A DNA stretch of 64,000 bases from Asparagopsis taxiformis (lineage: Eukaryota; Rhodophyta; Florideophyceae; Bonnemaisoniales; Bonnemaisoniaceae), in contig JALQPE010000787.1 in assembly GCA_030407315.1 (NCBI GenBank), positions 80,112 to 144,111 on the forward strand, written 5' to 3'. The notes below the pieces were generated by a model. That model ran no database searches and had not been told where the DNA came from. It saw only the letters and a list, made by a program, of their open reading frames with translations. The translations under genes were made by a program, and so were the position numbers. Below, piece after piece: positions 1-10,550 of the stretch (the first letter of the stretch is position 1; every line of letters starts with the position of its first letter).

Positions 1-3000
1 GGACCCAACTGGTGGCCCGGGACCTCCGCACCCGCCCGACTCCGCCGTCTCCAACATCGCCGCCACGCCGCCCAACAGGTATGTGTACCACTTGCGTTGG
101 TAGAGATCACGCCCATCCCATCCATTCATCCGCACCGCTCCGCTCTCCCCATGTGGCCCCAACTTGTGCGCTAACCATTCGCTTCCATCCCTTCCATTTC
201 CAGCAACGTCCCGCTCTTCCCGTTCAATGGCGCACAACAGCAAAACCAGCACACTCTGCAGATTGGCGCACCCACTGACACCTTAGCGATGGGTGTTCCC
301 AATTCTTCCCCCTTCGATGCACCCGATTCTTCCCCCTTCATCGCCACGGACAACAACCAATCACTAAACCCTGCACAAAACATCGCCGCGCGTAATATGA
401 TGCTCCACCCCATCAATAATGCCGCTTCCCAGCCCGCGCCCGTCCGCCCCCGCTCCCCGTCCACCCCCACCCCAGCACCAGCCCGTCAGTAACGACATTC
501 TGGGCGAGCTCGACGCCGCTTTCTCGCTCAATGCTTCCCAATCAAATCCGCCCGACGTTTCCTTTGACGTCCTCGACGATGCACTCGCAATGGGCGCCAA
601 TACCACTTCTCAGCCCGCTGCCGTTTCTCAGTCCGCCCAGACCCAGCCCCAGCCCCAGCTCATGCAGCGCTGGCAGCAGAATCAATCCGCCGCTCAAGCC
701 GTCCATCCGCAAAATTCTCAACTCCATCATCAGTTGCAGGAACAATTGGAGCAGCATCATCAACTCCGACAGCGTCAGTTACAACAGCAGCGTCAGCATC
801 AGATTCAACAGCAGCATTTGCAACAACAACAACAGTTGCAACAGCAGCAACAGTTGCGTCAGGTCCAATTGCAGCAGCAACATCATCTGCAACAGGCCTT
901 GCACCAAGCAAAGCTCCGCCAACAGCAGCAATTACAAATGCAATCTCGCCCGTCACAAGCGCATATTCAAGCCGCTCAAGCAATGTCGCCGGCCACAAAC
1001 CAGGCCAACATGCCGTACCAGCCAACCAACAAGACACAAGCGCTCGATACCGCGATCCAACCGCATGCTCAGCACATGGCACAACAAACTGCCATGACCA
1101 GTACTGCTCAAAGAGCTGCTATTGTCACTGGCGCATCTGCACAGCAAGAAACCGTTATAGGTCAACCACTCGCTGCAAAGCAAAAGGTTGTGAAGAAAGT
1201 CCAGCAACGACGACCGAGAGCCAAATCGCAGTCAAAGCCTTCGCCCGCTCGCAATGTTCTATCTCACGCCAACCTTCTCCCAATGCCCCAATCGCACCAG
1301 CTTTTACAGCAAGGGCAGCATCATCAGATGCACCCGCAACAGATCCAACAGCAGCACGCGCAGCCAATACGTTCGCAGCAATTGGAGCAATCCACTCAGC
1401 TTCAAATGCAGCAATCATCGCAAAGGCAGCTTCATGCATCTCCGCAACAGCGCATACAACAGTCGCCTTCTCACCATCAGATGACTGCAATGTCTCCGCA
1501 AAACAGGCAGTTTCAGCAGGGTCTAATGCAGCAGCCGCAACAACTTCCTCCGCAGTATCGAATTACCCCCAATTCTAATCCACAAGTGGCTAACCCTACC
1601 GCTGTGTACGCTATGTCGCCTGCACAATCGCAAGCTGGAATGCAACAAGGAATCTCTTCATCTACCGCTCCAATTCAACAGCCTGGCGATTCGAGAGGCG
1701 TCAAAGTTTCCGGCGTCCAACCTGTTGTCGCTCAGGAGCCGCATTCGACTAACACGCAAGCTCCAGCTGCTCTTTTCGACGCAGTTGCGTTACAAAACGC
1801 GATTTCTCAAGCGGAAGAACCGGAATTGAAGGTTGCACTACAAAAGCAACTTGAAATAGTGCGATCGCGAGCGGTGGCTAATCAATTTGCAAGGAATCAG
1901 GCACTGCTAGGAAATCAAGCTACCACCCAGGCGCCTGGCAATGTTTCTCAGGGTCAAATGATAGCAGGATCTGGATCTGTTTCGCATTTGCCAGCACAAA
2001 CACAGTTGAAGGCTGCCAGTAATCCCACCCAGTTTTCTCAGACAGGACTGAATCAACAGCAAGAGCTGCTTCGCAAGCAGTTATTGAGGCAACAGCAATT
2101 GCAGCAATCGCAAGCTGGACAACAAATTCCTCCCAACGTAGCTTTCCCACAACAAGGCGCGACCCCGCAACAGAAAGTGCAAACTTTACACGGTAATCAG
2201 AACATTTCTATGCTCCCTGCTCAGATCCAACAACAACTACGAGCTCAAATTATTCAATCACAACTGCGAGTTCATGGTCAAGGTCAAAATGCTGCGAGTG
2301 CACCGCAGGCTCCACATGCAAATCGCGTCGTGCAACCCTCTTCGGCTATCCGGAGGGGAATACCAAAGCAGCCTATCGAACGTACACCGGGTGATATCGC
2401 TCAGCAGAACGGTGCGATGGTGGGGATTCCTGGAGCTAACATGTCTACAACGCAGGGTGGCATTGGACAAGGGCAGCCTAACCAGCAAGCTACGGCAATG
2501 CAGCTAGCGCACATGCAAGCTATGCGGAACAGTATGGCACCAGCTGGTCAACCGAGAGATTCTGGACATGAGGCCATGCACTCTCGCATGAATGTGATGA
2601 ACAGTCAGAATGTAATGGATGTGCAGCGGAAGGCTGTGGAACGGAAACGAGCAACGAAAGAAGCTGAACTAATGCACCTTGCGGAACAGAAGCGACGGAG
2701 AATTCAGAATGCACCTTCTCATGACTATCGTCGTGTGCTATCGCCGGACTATGAACAACGATTTTCATGTCGAATAGATGCATGGCAAAGATTGCTTCCA
2801 TATCATGTTTTTCGGGATGACGATGAATCGATCTCATCGGAAGAATGGAACGCGGAAGTTTCAAAGCTATCCGATCGCTATCGTGACTGGCTGAAAAAGT
2901 TGAAGCAAGCTACGAGCGAGATACAGTATAGATTGTCCGACGCACTGGAGGATGAAAACTGCCTGGATGGATATGCGCCACTTACTAACAGTGATGCTGT

Positions 3001-4405
3001 CGTTCTCGAAAATGTAATTCTGGACGAAATGTACGACACGATGAGAAAGGAGGCAGCAATAGCACAAAGACGAGCGGAAGAGCGACAAAGACAAAGAGTT
3101 GCCGAAATGGCGCGGCAGCAAGCCGAAGAAGCGTCTAGGTATGCGGCTGAAATGAATGAAAGGAAGAACCGTGAGTATGCAGCAGCACAACTAGCAGCAA
3201 GGGAAGCAGCACATCAAGCAGAAATGCGACGAACTGAAAGAGTGGACGGGAACCAACGATTGACACAGCAACAGGGGGCGCATCAGAATACAGGCGTTGT
3301 GCAACGAATGATTGCACCAACCAACGCTGTACAATTCAGAGGCGGCAACGCTGGGATGTTGGCGGGGAATGTGCAAGCTCGAGCGATTGGGGTTGCACAG
3401 CAAACAGCAGCGGTAAATGTGATGCCAAGCGGTATGGGTCAGGCAGCGATTGCGAATTCGGTGAACTACAGAGCATATGCGCCAGCAGTTGTACAACGAT
3501 CGACGGCTATCACGACAGCAACTTCTGCCAATGCGGGGTTGGTGCAGATCCAGCCAGCACAGGCGCCTCGCACAAGCGATGGGCAAGGGAGCGTGAGTGC
3601 GAGCCAAGCTGCAGCTGCAACAGCTGCGGGCTACCTGCAAGCACAGCGGCAGCGAAGTTTGGCGATGGGACCTGTGAGTGGAAGAATTGCGAGCAACAGT
3701 AATACGGCAAGGGTCGGTGTTGGGAGAGCTGGAACAAGTGCAGCAGCAGGCAATGTTGGTGCGAAATGGAACATACCTGTGGCAGCAACGAGAGGCCCAC
3801 CAAGCATGCCAATGAAGCCTGTGCTACAGCTGGGGCAACGATCGGGGATGGGGATGGGCGCGCAGGGGCGGACGCCCTCACCGAAACACAGAGCGCGACA
3901 GTTGCATCTACTTCAAAGGCAACAGGCGTTGCAAAGACAGCATCAACTACAACGGCAGCAACAGCAACTGTTGCAGCAGCGACGGCATCAGCAAGGGCAG
4001 CCAGCTGTATCACGCATTGCAAGCCGGCCTGGGGCGGCTGTGCAGCATGCGGCGCCGAGTGCACAGGAACAAGGCGGCAAAAGCGCGGCTGCTGCTCGAG
4101 CGCAGAACGCGGCAGGGCCGACTGCACAGGCAATGGGCGGACAAGGGCCGAAGCATCTACAGGCGCAACAGGGTGCGGCGACGGGAGGTGGTCAAAGTAT
4201 ACATGTTAATAATGTTATGAACGACGTCAAGTTTGCTAGTAATGGGGTAACAGCGCCATCTAGGGATGCGGCTACTGGTATGGTGACGACTGGCTCTGCG
4301 AAATCAAGTGATGACAAGGGCGAAAGCGGGGAACGGGCCGAGAGCAATGGTGCGCAGAGCAGGGGAATGGGTATGGGAAGTTTACTAAATGCAGACGGAA
4401 ACTAG
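1..4405 (+). CDS. GLTSCR1/BICRA-like glutamine-rich chromatin-remodelling subunit (5' partial)
   Basis: The protein is very rich in Gln, Ala and Ser. The only clear domain is at roughly nt 2730-3100, where the motif AWQRLLPYHVF and flanking charged helices resemble the conserved GLTSCR1 region of BICRA/BICRAL, subunits of non-canonical BAF-type remodellers that bind BET proteins. A basic/acidic coiled coil (about nt 3030-3250) follows, then another Gln-rich stretch. Exon 1 (1-78) is open from the window edge. It joins exon 2 (204 onward) through a GT-AG intron, and the codon spanning the junction reads Ser. Exon 2 starts in one frame (NVPLFPFNGAQQ...). The long downstream frame starting inside the C-rich run at about 420-490 is offset by +1. 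That offset is either a 1-nt indel in C homopolymers or a real sequence change. Calling it a transcription/chromatin factor follows from family knowledge; the start codon is outside the window. Confidence 0.65.
79..203 (+). other. Spliceosomal intron in the BICRA-like gene
   Basis: The 125-nt intron has donor GTATGT and acceptor TTTCCAG, with a branch-like GCTAACC about 35 nt before the acceptor. Removing it keeps the Gln-rich frame open across the junction (AAC AG|C). The branch-like CTAAC/CTAAT element recurs in both introns of the LSm gene at 14.5-15.06 kb. Confidence 0.7.
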
Positions 4406-4863
4406 CGCAACGATGTAGAACGTAACTAAACAGATTTGTATGAGAGAGGAGATGGTATCACAATGATGCATCGATTGGGTCGGTATCGAAAGCAGATACT
4501 CGCGAGCTCCCGAGCAATCGGCAGCATTATTCGTCCGTTGGCGAAAGATCTGACGCGCGCAGTGACAGCCACACACCAACGTGCTCGAGCTGCGCCGCCA
4601 AAGTGTATCCCATCTCGACGCGCCACGTGTCGACCCATCTCCATTAATTTCTAAATTTCTCCGCGTACCCTACTGCAAATCTCTGATTTCATTGCTGCGC
4701 CGCTGCTGTTGGCAGCACAACCTCCTCCTCTTTAAATACATCCGCGTCATCCAACAACCATAATGCCACGCTCTTAATTGCTGCCTCACCATCTACATAT
4801 CGCACCATCTCTCCGTCCGCCCTCCCGCCCCGCCCCGCCCCCCGGCCGTCTATCAGCACAACC
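4406..4863. promoter_or_regulatory. Intergenic region / hemA upstream region
   Basis: The 458-bp gap between two same-strand genes has no supported gene. A TATA-like TTTAAATA lies at about 4731-4738, some 130 bp before the hemA start, and the last 60 bp are C-rich. It probably holds the terminator of the upstream gene and the promoter of hemA. Confidence 0.3.
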
Positions 4864-6351
4864 ATGACGTCCCCCGCCTTTGTCACCCCCGCCCTCGCGC
4901 GCAGCGCCTTCACACCCGCCACGCATCCGTCCATCTCCGCCCGCTCCGCGCCGCGAGCCGCAAACGTCGTGCGCGCCGTGCAGTCGGTGCCCAAGACGAA
5001 GAAGGATGCCTCGCCCACCGCGTCCGTGTCCACCCCCGCGAAAAAGAAGAAGAAGGCCTCGTCGCCGTCGGGAAAGCTCCTCGTCATGGGGCTGTCGCAT
5101 CACACCGCCACCGTCGAGGTGCGCGAGAAACTCGCCGTCCCCGAGGCAGACTGGCAGCAGGCCGCTGGTGATCTGTGCCAATGCTCGGCCGTGTCCGAAG
5201 CAGCCGTGCTCTCGACCTGCAATCGTTTCGAGGTCTACGTCGTGGCCGATCATCCCTTCCGCGCCATTCAGGAAATCGTCGCACATCTCTCGCTTCGTTC
5301 CGGTATCTCCGTCGCCGATCTACGACGCCATTTGTTCATGCTCACCGAGGACGAGGCCTCCTGGCATCTGCTCCGCGTGTCGGCAGGACTCGACTCACTC
5401 GTCATCGGCGAGGGACAGATCTTGTCGCAGGTGAAGAAATGCTACGAGCTGGCCGGTGATAATGACGGTCATGCTGGAAAGATTCTGTCGAGATTGTTGA
5501 ATACCGCCGTCTCGGCTGGAAAGCGCGTGCGAACAGAGACGGGTATCGCCAAGGGTGCCGTGTCGATTTCTAGTGCGGCCGTTGAATTGGCAGAGATGAA
5601 GGCCATTCCTGACCTCGATATCCCGCTTCGTGACTCGCGCGTGTGCATTCTTGGCGCTGGCAAAATGTCCCGTTTGCTCGTGCAGCATTTGGTCTCGCGT
5701 GGTGTGCAGTCGATTACCATTGTAAATCGCTCCATGGGTCGCGCTGAAGAGCTGGCTAAGATGTTCCCGGATGCCAATTTGCAGTTGTGTCTGCTCGATA
5801 ACATGCTGCCGTCGGTGTTGGAGGCTGACGTTACGTTTACTTCTACTGCCTCGGCTGAGCCTATTCTTACAAAGGACATTTTGGCGCCGGCGCTCGACGG
5901 CCTTTCTCGTGTCATGCTGATTGATATTTCGGTGCCGCGTAACGTCACCTCGGACGTGTCCGAGCTGGACAATGTGTTTGCATACAATGTGGACGACCTC
6001 AAGGCTGTTGTGGCGAAGAATCAGGCAAAGAGACGCCGGCTGATGCTGGAGGCGGAGGAGCTGCTCCGTGAGGAACAGACGACGTTTAACAACTGGCACA
6101 ATTCGCTCGGCTGCATTCCTGCCATTTCCAAGCTGCAGCAGCGGGCGGAGAGCATTCGACAGGAGGAGATGGAGCGCTTCAAGGGCAAGCTCGCCGAGCT
6201 GTCGCCGAGTGAGATGAGTGCGGTTGAGAAATTGTCAAAGGGTATTATTAATAAGATGCTGCATTCGCCCATGGTGCATCTGAGAGGACTGGATGATATG
6301 GAGGAGAGGACGCAAACGCTGAAGAATATCGAGGCTTTGTTCAAATTGTAA
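4864..6351 (+). CDS. hemA: Glutamyl-tRNA reductase, plastid-targeted
   Basis: The enzyme reduces glutamyl-tRNA(Glu) with NADPH to glutamate-1-semialdehyde, the first committed step of 5-aminolevulinate, haem and (phyco)bilin/chlorophyll synthesis. The 495-aa protein shows all landmarks: the N-terminal catalytic domain starting GLSHHTATVEVR at about residue 76, the nucleophilic Cys in STCNRFEVY (Cys119), GEGQILSQVK (about 181-190), the NADPH-fold glycine motif LGAGKM (about 262-267), and a C-terminal dimerisation helix. Residues 1-70 are Ala/Ser/Pro/Arg-rich, lack acidic residues at the start, and look like a plastid transit peptide. The gene is intronless and its first ATG follows a C-rich leader. 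Together with a nuclear location this is the best evidence that the host is photosynthetic. Confidence 0.95.
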   Translation: MTSPAFVTPALARSAFTPATHPSISARSAPRAANVVRAVQSVPKTKKDASPTASVSTPAKKKKKASSPSGKLLVMGLSHHTATVEVREKLAVPEADWQQAAGDLCQCSAVSEAAVLSTCNRFEVYVVADHPFRAIQEIVAHLSLRSGISVADLRRHLFMLTEDEASWHLLRVSAGLDSLVIGEGQILSQVKKCYELAGDNDGHAGKILSRLLNTAVSAGKRVRTETGIAKGAVSISSAAVELAEMKAIPDLDIPLRDSRVCILGAGKMSRLLVQHLVSRGVQSITIVNRSMGRAEELAKMFPDANLQLCLLDNMLPSVLEADVTFTSTASAEPILTKDILAPALDGLSRVMLIDISVPRNVTSDVSELDNVFAYNVDDLKAVVAKNQAKRRRLMLEAEELLREEQTTFNNWHNSLGCIPAISKLQQRAESIRQEEMERFKGKLAELSPSEMSAVEKLSKGIINKMLHSPMVHLRGLDDMEERTQTLKNIEALFKL

Positions 6352-6549
6352 TCAGACGGATATAGTCTGTGCCGCCCGCTACGCTCCCCGCTTTGTACGA
6401 CGGGCAGAGGTGATGAGTCGCGAACTTTGTCGCACCCACCGTGTTTTGCAACGCTCGGCTCGCACGACGCCGTAGAGTAGACGCCGACAACGGTTGATAA
6501 CCGGATTTTACGGAGCTAGTTGCCCTTGTATACACACGTTTAATATTTT

Positions 6550-6909
6550 TCATCCTACACTACCATCGCTGTAAACATGATCGTCATTCGTATCCATATA
6601 CTCTTCCGCCATTCGCATAAGCTCGTCGTAGATCTCCGCCTTGACCTTGCACCGCAACGCACGTCCAATCCGGTTCTTCCGTCTGGATTCGATCACACTT
6701 TGCACATCGCGGGACACATACGCCGAGCGGCCGTTGCCCTCCGCAATGCGCACCTCGTTGCGTCCATCCGCCGTGCGCACGCGCACCACGCGAAACAGCT
6801 GCGTTCTCGGCAGTCGCTGACGATTCACCACGCAAAACCGCATATCCTTTCCCTGCCGAGGCCCTGAAACGCGGCATGTTGTCGCGACGAATGCCGACAC
6901 ACTCGCCAT
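6550..6909 (-). CDS. YlxR/DUF448-family RNA-binding-like protein, possibly plastid
   Basis: This is a 119-aa protein. After a short basic Ser/Thr leader, RFCVVNRQRLPRTQLFRVVR, a GRSAYVS segment and a C-terminal IGRALRCKV helix match the layout of bacterial YlxR (R-C-x-x-x-R ... LxRxV ... GRGAY ... RALK). In bacteria ylxR sits in the nusA-infB operon and the protein is a putative RNA-binding or regulatory factor. An algal nuclear copy with a leader suggests a plastid protein of cyanobacterial ancestry, which is inference. I chose the ATG at 6909 (MASVSAF) over an in-frame ATG 69 nt upstream because it places a normal short targeting leader before the domain. The gene is convergent with hemA, and the 3' ends are about 200 bp apart. 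Confidence 0.7.
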   Translation of the reverse strand: MASVSAFVATTCRVSGPRQGKDMRFCVVNRQRLPRTQLFRVVRVRTADGRNEVRIAEGNGRSAYVSRDVQSVIESRRKNRIGRALRCKVKAEIYDELMRMAEEYMDTNDDHVYSDGSVG

Positions 6910-7237
6910 GTCTATGTGCTTGTGTGTGTTGTAGACGACTGGGAACAAAAGTAGGGTTAGCGGAGATTTATTAGCCAAACGAAAAAAATATCGCTAGAAT
7001 TGTGCGTGCATCTTGCTGCGAGTCGATCTACAATTATGTATCTCGTGACCAACGCTCTCGCCACACTTGTTATGTTATGTTACAAAATGGAATCGACGTT
7101 AAGATTACATAGTTTGTTGGAAGCCATCACGTAAATCAGCGCCAATTGCATCAACATGCGAGCAATCTACTCCACGTGCCCGACATCTATCAACATGCAA
7201 CATAAACGTCGCAAGCGCCACCATTCATCACACTCAA
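6910..7237. other. Intergenic region
   Basis: The stretch lies upstream of the YlxR gene and downstream of the sororin-like gene, both on the minus strand. It is AT-richer than its neighbours. No gene or repeat was seen. Confidence 0.4.
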
Positions 7238-8518
7238 TCAATTCACATCCTCCTCAAGTTGCACTTGATCCACATCGGCCCAGAACAAGCGTTGCTGCTT
7301 GATAAAATCGTCCAACTGCGCATTGGAACGCCGCGCGTCACGCGACGCATCCGACGATTCCGCATCACTATCGAGCGTCGCCTCGTTCTCCTTGTCCGCA
7401 TGCTCATCGGAGCCCGACTTGCTGCTCGACTCGCCGGGGCTCCGCGGCTTCACGACGCCCAACGAGCGCATCGACGGCATCTCGAGGCCGGGCGTGCGCC
7501 GACGCTTGCTGTACGTCTGCACCGCCGTTCGCGTGTGCGTGATTTCGCGAAACGGCTCGCGCGGAAGCGCGCGCTGCGTGTCGGGCGGCACTTCCTTGCG
7601 AAGAAATGGGCTCGGTACAATGGGCCGATTGGTTGCATCGGGCGTCTTCTGCGGCGCCTGTTGCGCGGCGCGCGATTGAAGTTGCCGTCGCGTCCTACGC
7701 TTGGGTATCGTAGGTTGATTCGCGGGTAGGGCATTTTCGTCTGAGATTCGGCCGCTTTCGATGATGGTTGCTTCGGTGTGTGATGGTGCGGTTTTCGCCG
7801 CTTGTAACGTCCGTTTTCTCGCAGAGTTTCGCTCCTCGTCCTCCATCATCAATTTGGCGATCAGAAAGTCTGACGTCGTATCCGGCACTGTGTCTGCAGT
7901 GGTGCTTTTCAATTTTGATGGTGGTAGTGTGATATCGTCCTCCTGCATTGGGTCCAACGCGGTTTGCATGTGGCTTGTTGTGCTGTCGTCTTTCAGCGAC
8001 GCATGGGTGATCTCATCCTCCTCGACGGCGTACAACGATTTGCGCGGTCGCACAACGATAGACGCCGGAACGACGCTCGGTATGTACTCGTCCACGACGG
8101 AGCGTTGCGTTTCCTTTGGCGGTGCGGGCGTAATCTCGTCCTCCTCAATGACATAGTTTCGGGGACGCAGGGGGCGCGAGGATGCGGCGCGCGGCTTTTT
8201 CGGAGCCGGGGTCGTATCGTCGCGATGGATGAGCAGTGCATCGTGCAGTCGATCGGCGACGGCACTGGGGGCGCTGGTAGAGGCGGTTGCTTTGGAGGAG
8301 GAGGGCGAGGGCGATACGACGGGCTCTGAAGCGAGACGGGATGATTGTACATGAGCGCGAGCGGCGTTTTGCAAGCGATGACGGCGCGAACGACGCGGAC
8401 GACGCGAAATGGACGGCTGGGGCGCATCGTGGGATTTGCGCGGGACGATCGGGGACGGATGGGCGGGAAGATTGGGATGGTGCTGCACGTTTTCCTTTCC
8501 GGTTGGTCGCTGCGCCAT
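7238..8518 (-). CDS. Sororin-like cohesion/cell-cycle protein
   Basis: The 426-aa protein is mostly disordered, basic and Ser/Pro-rich. Three features suggest sororin: a KEN box at residues 8-10 (GKENV), typical of APC/C substrates; a TYSKRRR segment in the C-terminal third that resembles the YSR motif by which sororin, Wapl and Haspin bind PDS5; and a C-terminus of the form DFIKQQRLFWADVDQVQL, close to the conserved end of sororin proteins (FxxxxAxVDxFEL-like). Four spaced copies of an acidic-T-P-basic motif (RDDTTPAPKK, EEDEITPAPPK, EEDEITHASLK, QEDDITLPPSK; residues 99-202) have spaced basic residues like CDK sites. The ATG at 8518 (MAQRPTGKEN) is preferred to one 147 nt upstream. The family call is inference from short motifs; it could be another APC/C-regulated disordered protein. 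Confidence 0.5.
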   Translation of the reverse strand: MAQRPTGKENVQHHPNLPAHPSPIVPRKSHDAPQPSISRRPRRSRRHRLQNAARAHVQSSRLASEPVVSPSPSSSKATASTSAPSAVADRLHDALLIHRDDTTPAPKKPRAASSRPLRPRNYVIEEDEITPAPPKETQRSVVDEYIPSVVPASIVVRPRKSLYAVEEDEITHASLKDDSTTSHMQTALDPMQEDDITLPPSKLKSTTADTVPDTTSDFLIAKLMMEDEERNSARKRTLQAAKTAPSHTEATIIESGRISDENALPANQPTIPKRRTRRQLQSRAAQQAPQKTPDATNRPIVPSPFLRKEVPPDTQRALPREPFREITHTRTAVQTYSKRRRTPGLEMPSMRSLGVVKPRSPGESSSKSGSDEHADKENEATLDSDAESSDASRDARRSNAQLDDFIKQQRLFWADVDQVQLEEDVN

Positions 8519-8850
8519 GATGAAGACGATGCGACAGTGGGCGGTGACGTTTAGAGCGAAGATGAGTGGCTTTGAACAAGCGCATGTAGTAGGAGGTCGA
8601 CACGGCGCCGAGATTGGATATTTGAAAAAAGGGCGGGAGTTTGGGATGGACAGGCTGTCGCTCAAGTTTTGGGAAAATCAGGTAGTATTTGGAATTTGTT
8701 GGAAAATTGTTGGTGGGTGTGTTGCGATGGCCCGTATGGACCTGCGTGCGCACGATTGGGGATGGGCCGCGTGGCGCGTGTCAGTTGTGTCACGCCGGAT
8801 GCTGTTTTGGGTGCACCCACTTGATGAATCGTCTATTCTCGCCACAAGTG

Positions 8851-8893
8851 ACTTTGCTAAGCAAAGTTTGCTTTTGCTTTGCTTTGCTTTGCT
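8851..8893. repeat. Small inverted repeat followed by CTTTG tandem repeat
   Basis: ACTTTGC-TAA-GCAAAGT forms a 7-bp-arm hairpin and runs into about five tandem GCTTT units. Confidence 0.6.
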
Positions 8894-9027
8894 TACTTTC
8901 TCCCCTAAGAGACGTCGTCATCTTACCTTCTTACTAGCAAGCTACATATCAAAACAGAAAGGTAAAGTTGCGTAAAGATGTACGAGTTGTCGAGCGATCG
9001 GACTGATCAAAACTTTTTGGATGTACT

Positions 9028-9047
9028 TGTGTGTGTGTGTGTGTGTG
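9028..9047. repeat. TG dinucleotide microsatellite
   Basis: About ten uninterrupted TG units. Confidence 0.85.
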
Positions 9048-10362
9048 AGAGTAATAATGACTTGGTGGTCAACAAGAGTGGCGCGCACAAGGCGCAACGA
9101 CACGTCACATAACCGTCCAACCACAGTTGGGCAACCAACCAACGGTCAAATTGGTTTACATCGGACGCACGGGAATGTCGCATCACCATATCAACTGCAA
9201 GGCGCATGCGGCGAGTTGCGGTGCAACTCGCGCGAGCGGCGAGGTATCCCGCTTGTAGGCTGGGTGATGAGCAGTGCCATGACATGGAGTCGACGCGAGA
9301 CTGGGGGCGAGCGGTCAGTCGGCGACGGTGAGACGAGCGCAAGTGACTGTTCAGTTGAGGTGTGCCAATCCAATGGCGGTGTGTGATGAGTAAGCGAGCG
9401 CGGTTGTGCGTCTGTGAGTTTGGATAATGTAAATGAGGGGCATCTCGCGGGAGCGACGCTATTTTTTTGCAGAGGTGTCTAATTACCAGTGGGATGTGCG
9501 CGGCGTGGCGTGGCGTCGAGCGGCGCTGCGCTGTGCTGTGCAGCGTAGCACCAGTTTCCGGGGTTTTTTTTTTGTTGTCAGCAGACGAGATGAATTGTGG
9601 TGATGATGATGTGTCCATAGGGATGGAAATGGATTGGATACTACCTGTATAGATAATGGAGTTACATCATGAAACAACAAGTTGTTGGCGGGGAGCGCAG
9701 GGCGGGTGGGTGTGGGCGGCGGCCACGCGGCGCGGACACACAAGCAGTGATTGATGCAGCCGGACGGCACAGTGGCCAATGCGCGTGTGCGTGTAGGGAC
9801 TGAGGCAGTTGAGGGCGCAGCGCAGCGATCTCGAGTGGGTGCAGTGACGTTGCTCTCGAGCACGGATCGATAATTGGCGGCAAGCCAACAAATTTATCGG
9901 CGGGTGCGGAATTGCGGCGATAAACGGGCGGAACGGGCAGTGCGTATGCACATATGTGGTAAGAAATTCAAGCATTGGTTGCCAGACGTTGATTGGCGGA
10001 AAACATATTATAATCACACGTGAGCGCAGTCGGATGCGCGTGACGCGCGTCTTTTCACGTCTACCGTATCGTACCGCGCGCCAAAAGACACGCGCGAGCG
10101 ATCTGTGGACACGGCGCGCGTTCCAACAGCACGGCCCAATTCGTCAGTGTACGAGACGAAGCGGTCGTGGCAGCGCGGTCGTGGCATTTACGCGTGAATT
10201 TTGGCGCTGTCTCCATGATCCGCGACTGCTGCCCACACTGACATGATGTCATGTCACGCCGTCGCCCCCGCTTCCGTCGCCCCTTTGCGTGCACACGTGA
10301 TTTAAACTGCGCGTGGCGGCTCTTAAATGCGCCTGTCCCAGTAGCGCCACACAGGAGCATTC

Positions 10363-10372
10363 AACACGTGTT
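10363..10372. promoter_or_regulatory. Palindromic G-box-like site upstream of the MYB gene
   Basis: AACACGTGTT is a perfect 10-bp palindrome containing the CACGTG core recognised by plant-type bHLH/bZIP factors, about 180 bp before the MYB start codon. Function is inferred from position and motif only. Confidence 0.3.
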
Positions 10373-10550
10373 AAAAGCACTCGTCCGGGGTGCGCCGCTA
10401 CCCGTCACTCTTTATTAGCTAGCCACACGCACTCGCAACTATCCACAACACACTAATCCCCCGCGCCTTCCTCCATGCACCTACAAACTAAATCCTCGTC
10501 GACACTCCCATACTGCCCAGCCCGCACGCTGCGGCTCTCAACTCCCGACC

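Larger units (their letters stand above)
8519..10550. other. Long intergenic region between divergent genes
   Basis: This 2-kb stretch is long for this half of the window and contains no convincing gene. It holds a CTTTG repeat block, a TG microsatellite and a G-box-type palindrome, annotated separately. It presumably contains the promoters of the sororin-like and MYB genes. Confidence 0.4.

Noticed and set aside
450..483. Possible 34-nt intron explaining the frame change in the BICRA-like gene
   Set aside because: Length mod 3 fits, but the clear introns seen here are 80-125 nt with CTAAC-type branch sites, which this one lacks; an indel in the C runs is simpler.
3510..4133. 207-codon open frame opposite the BICRA-like gene
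   Set aside because: It is the antisense shadow of the CAG-rich coding sequence.
9007..9618. 203-codon open frame on the minus strand in the intergenic region
   Set aside because: Composition is low-complexity Ser/His/Arg, it includes the TG microsatellite, and no domain or conserved pattern is visible.
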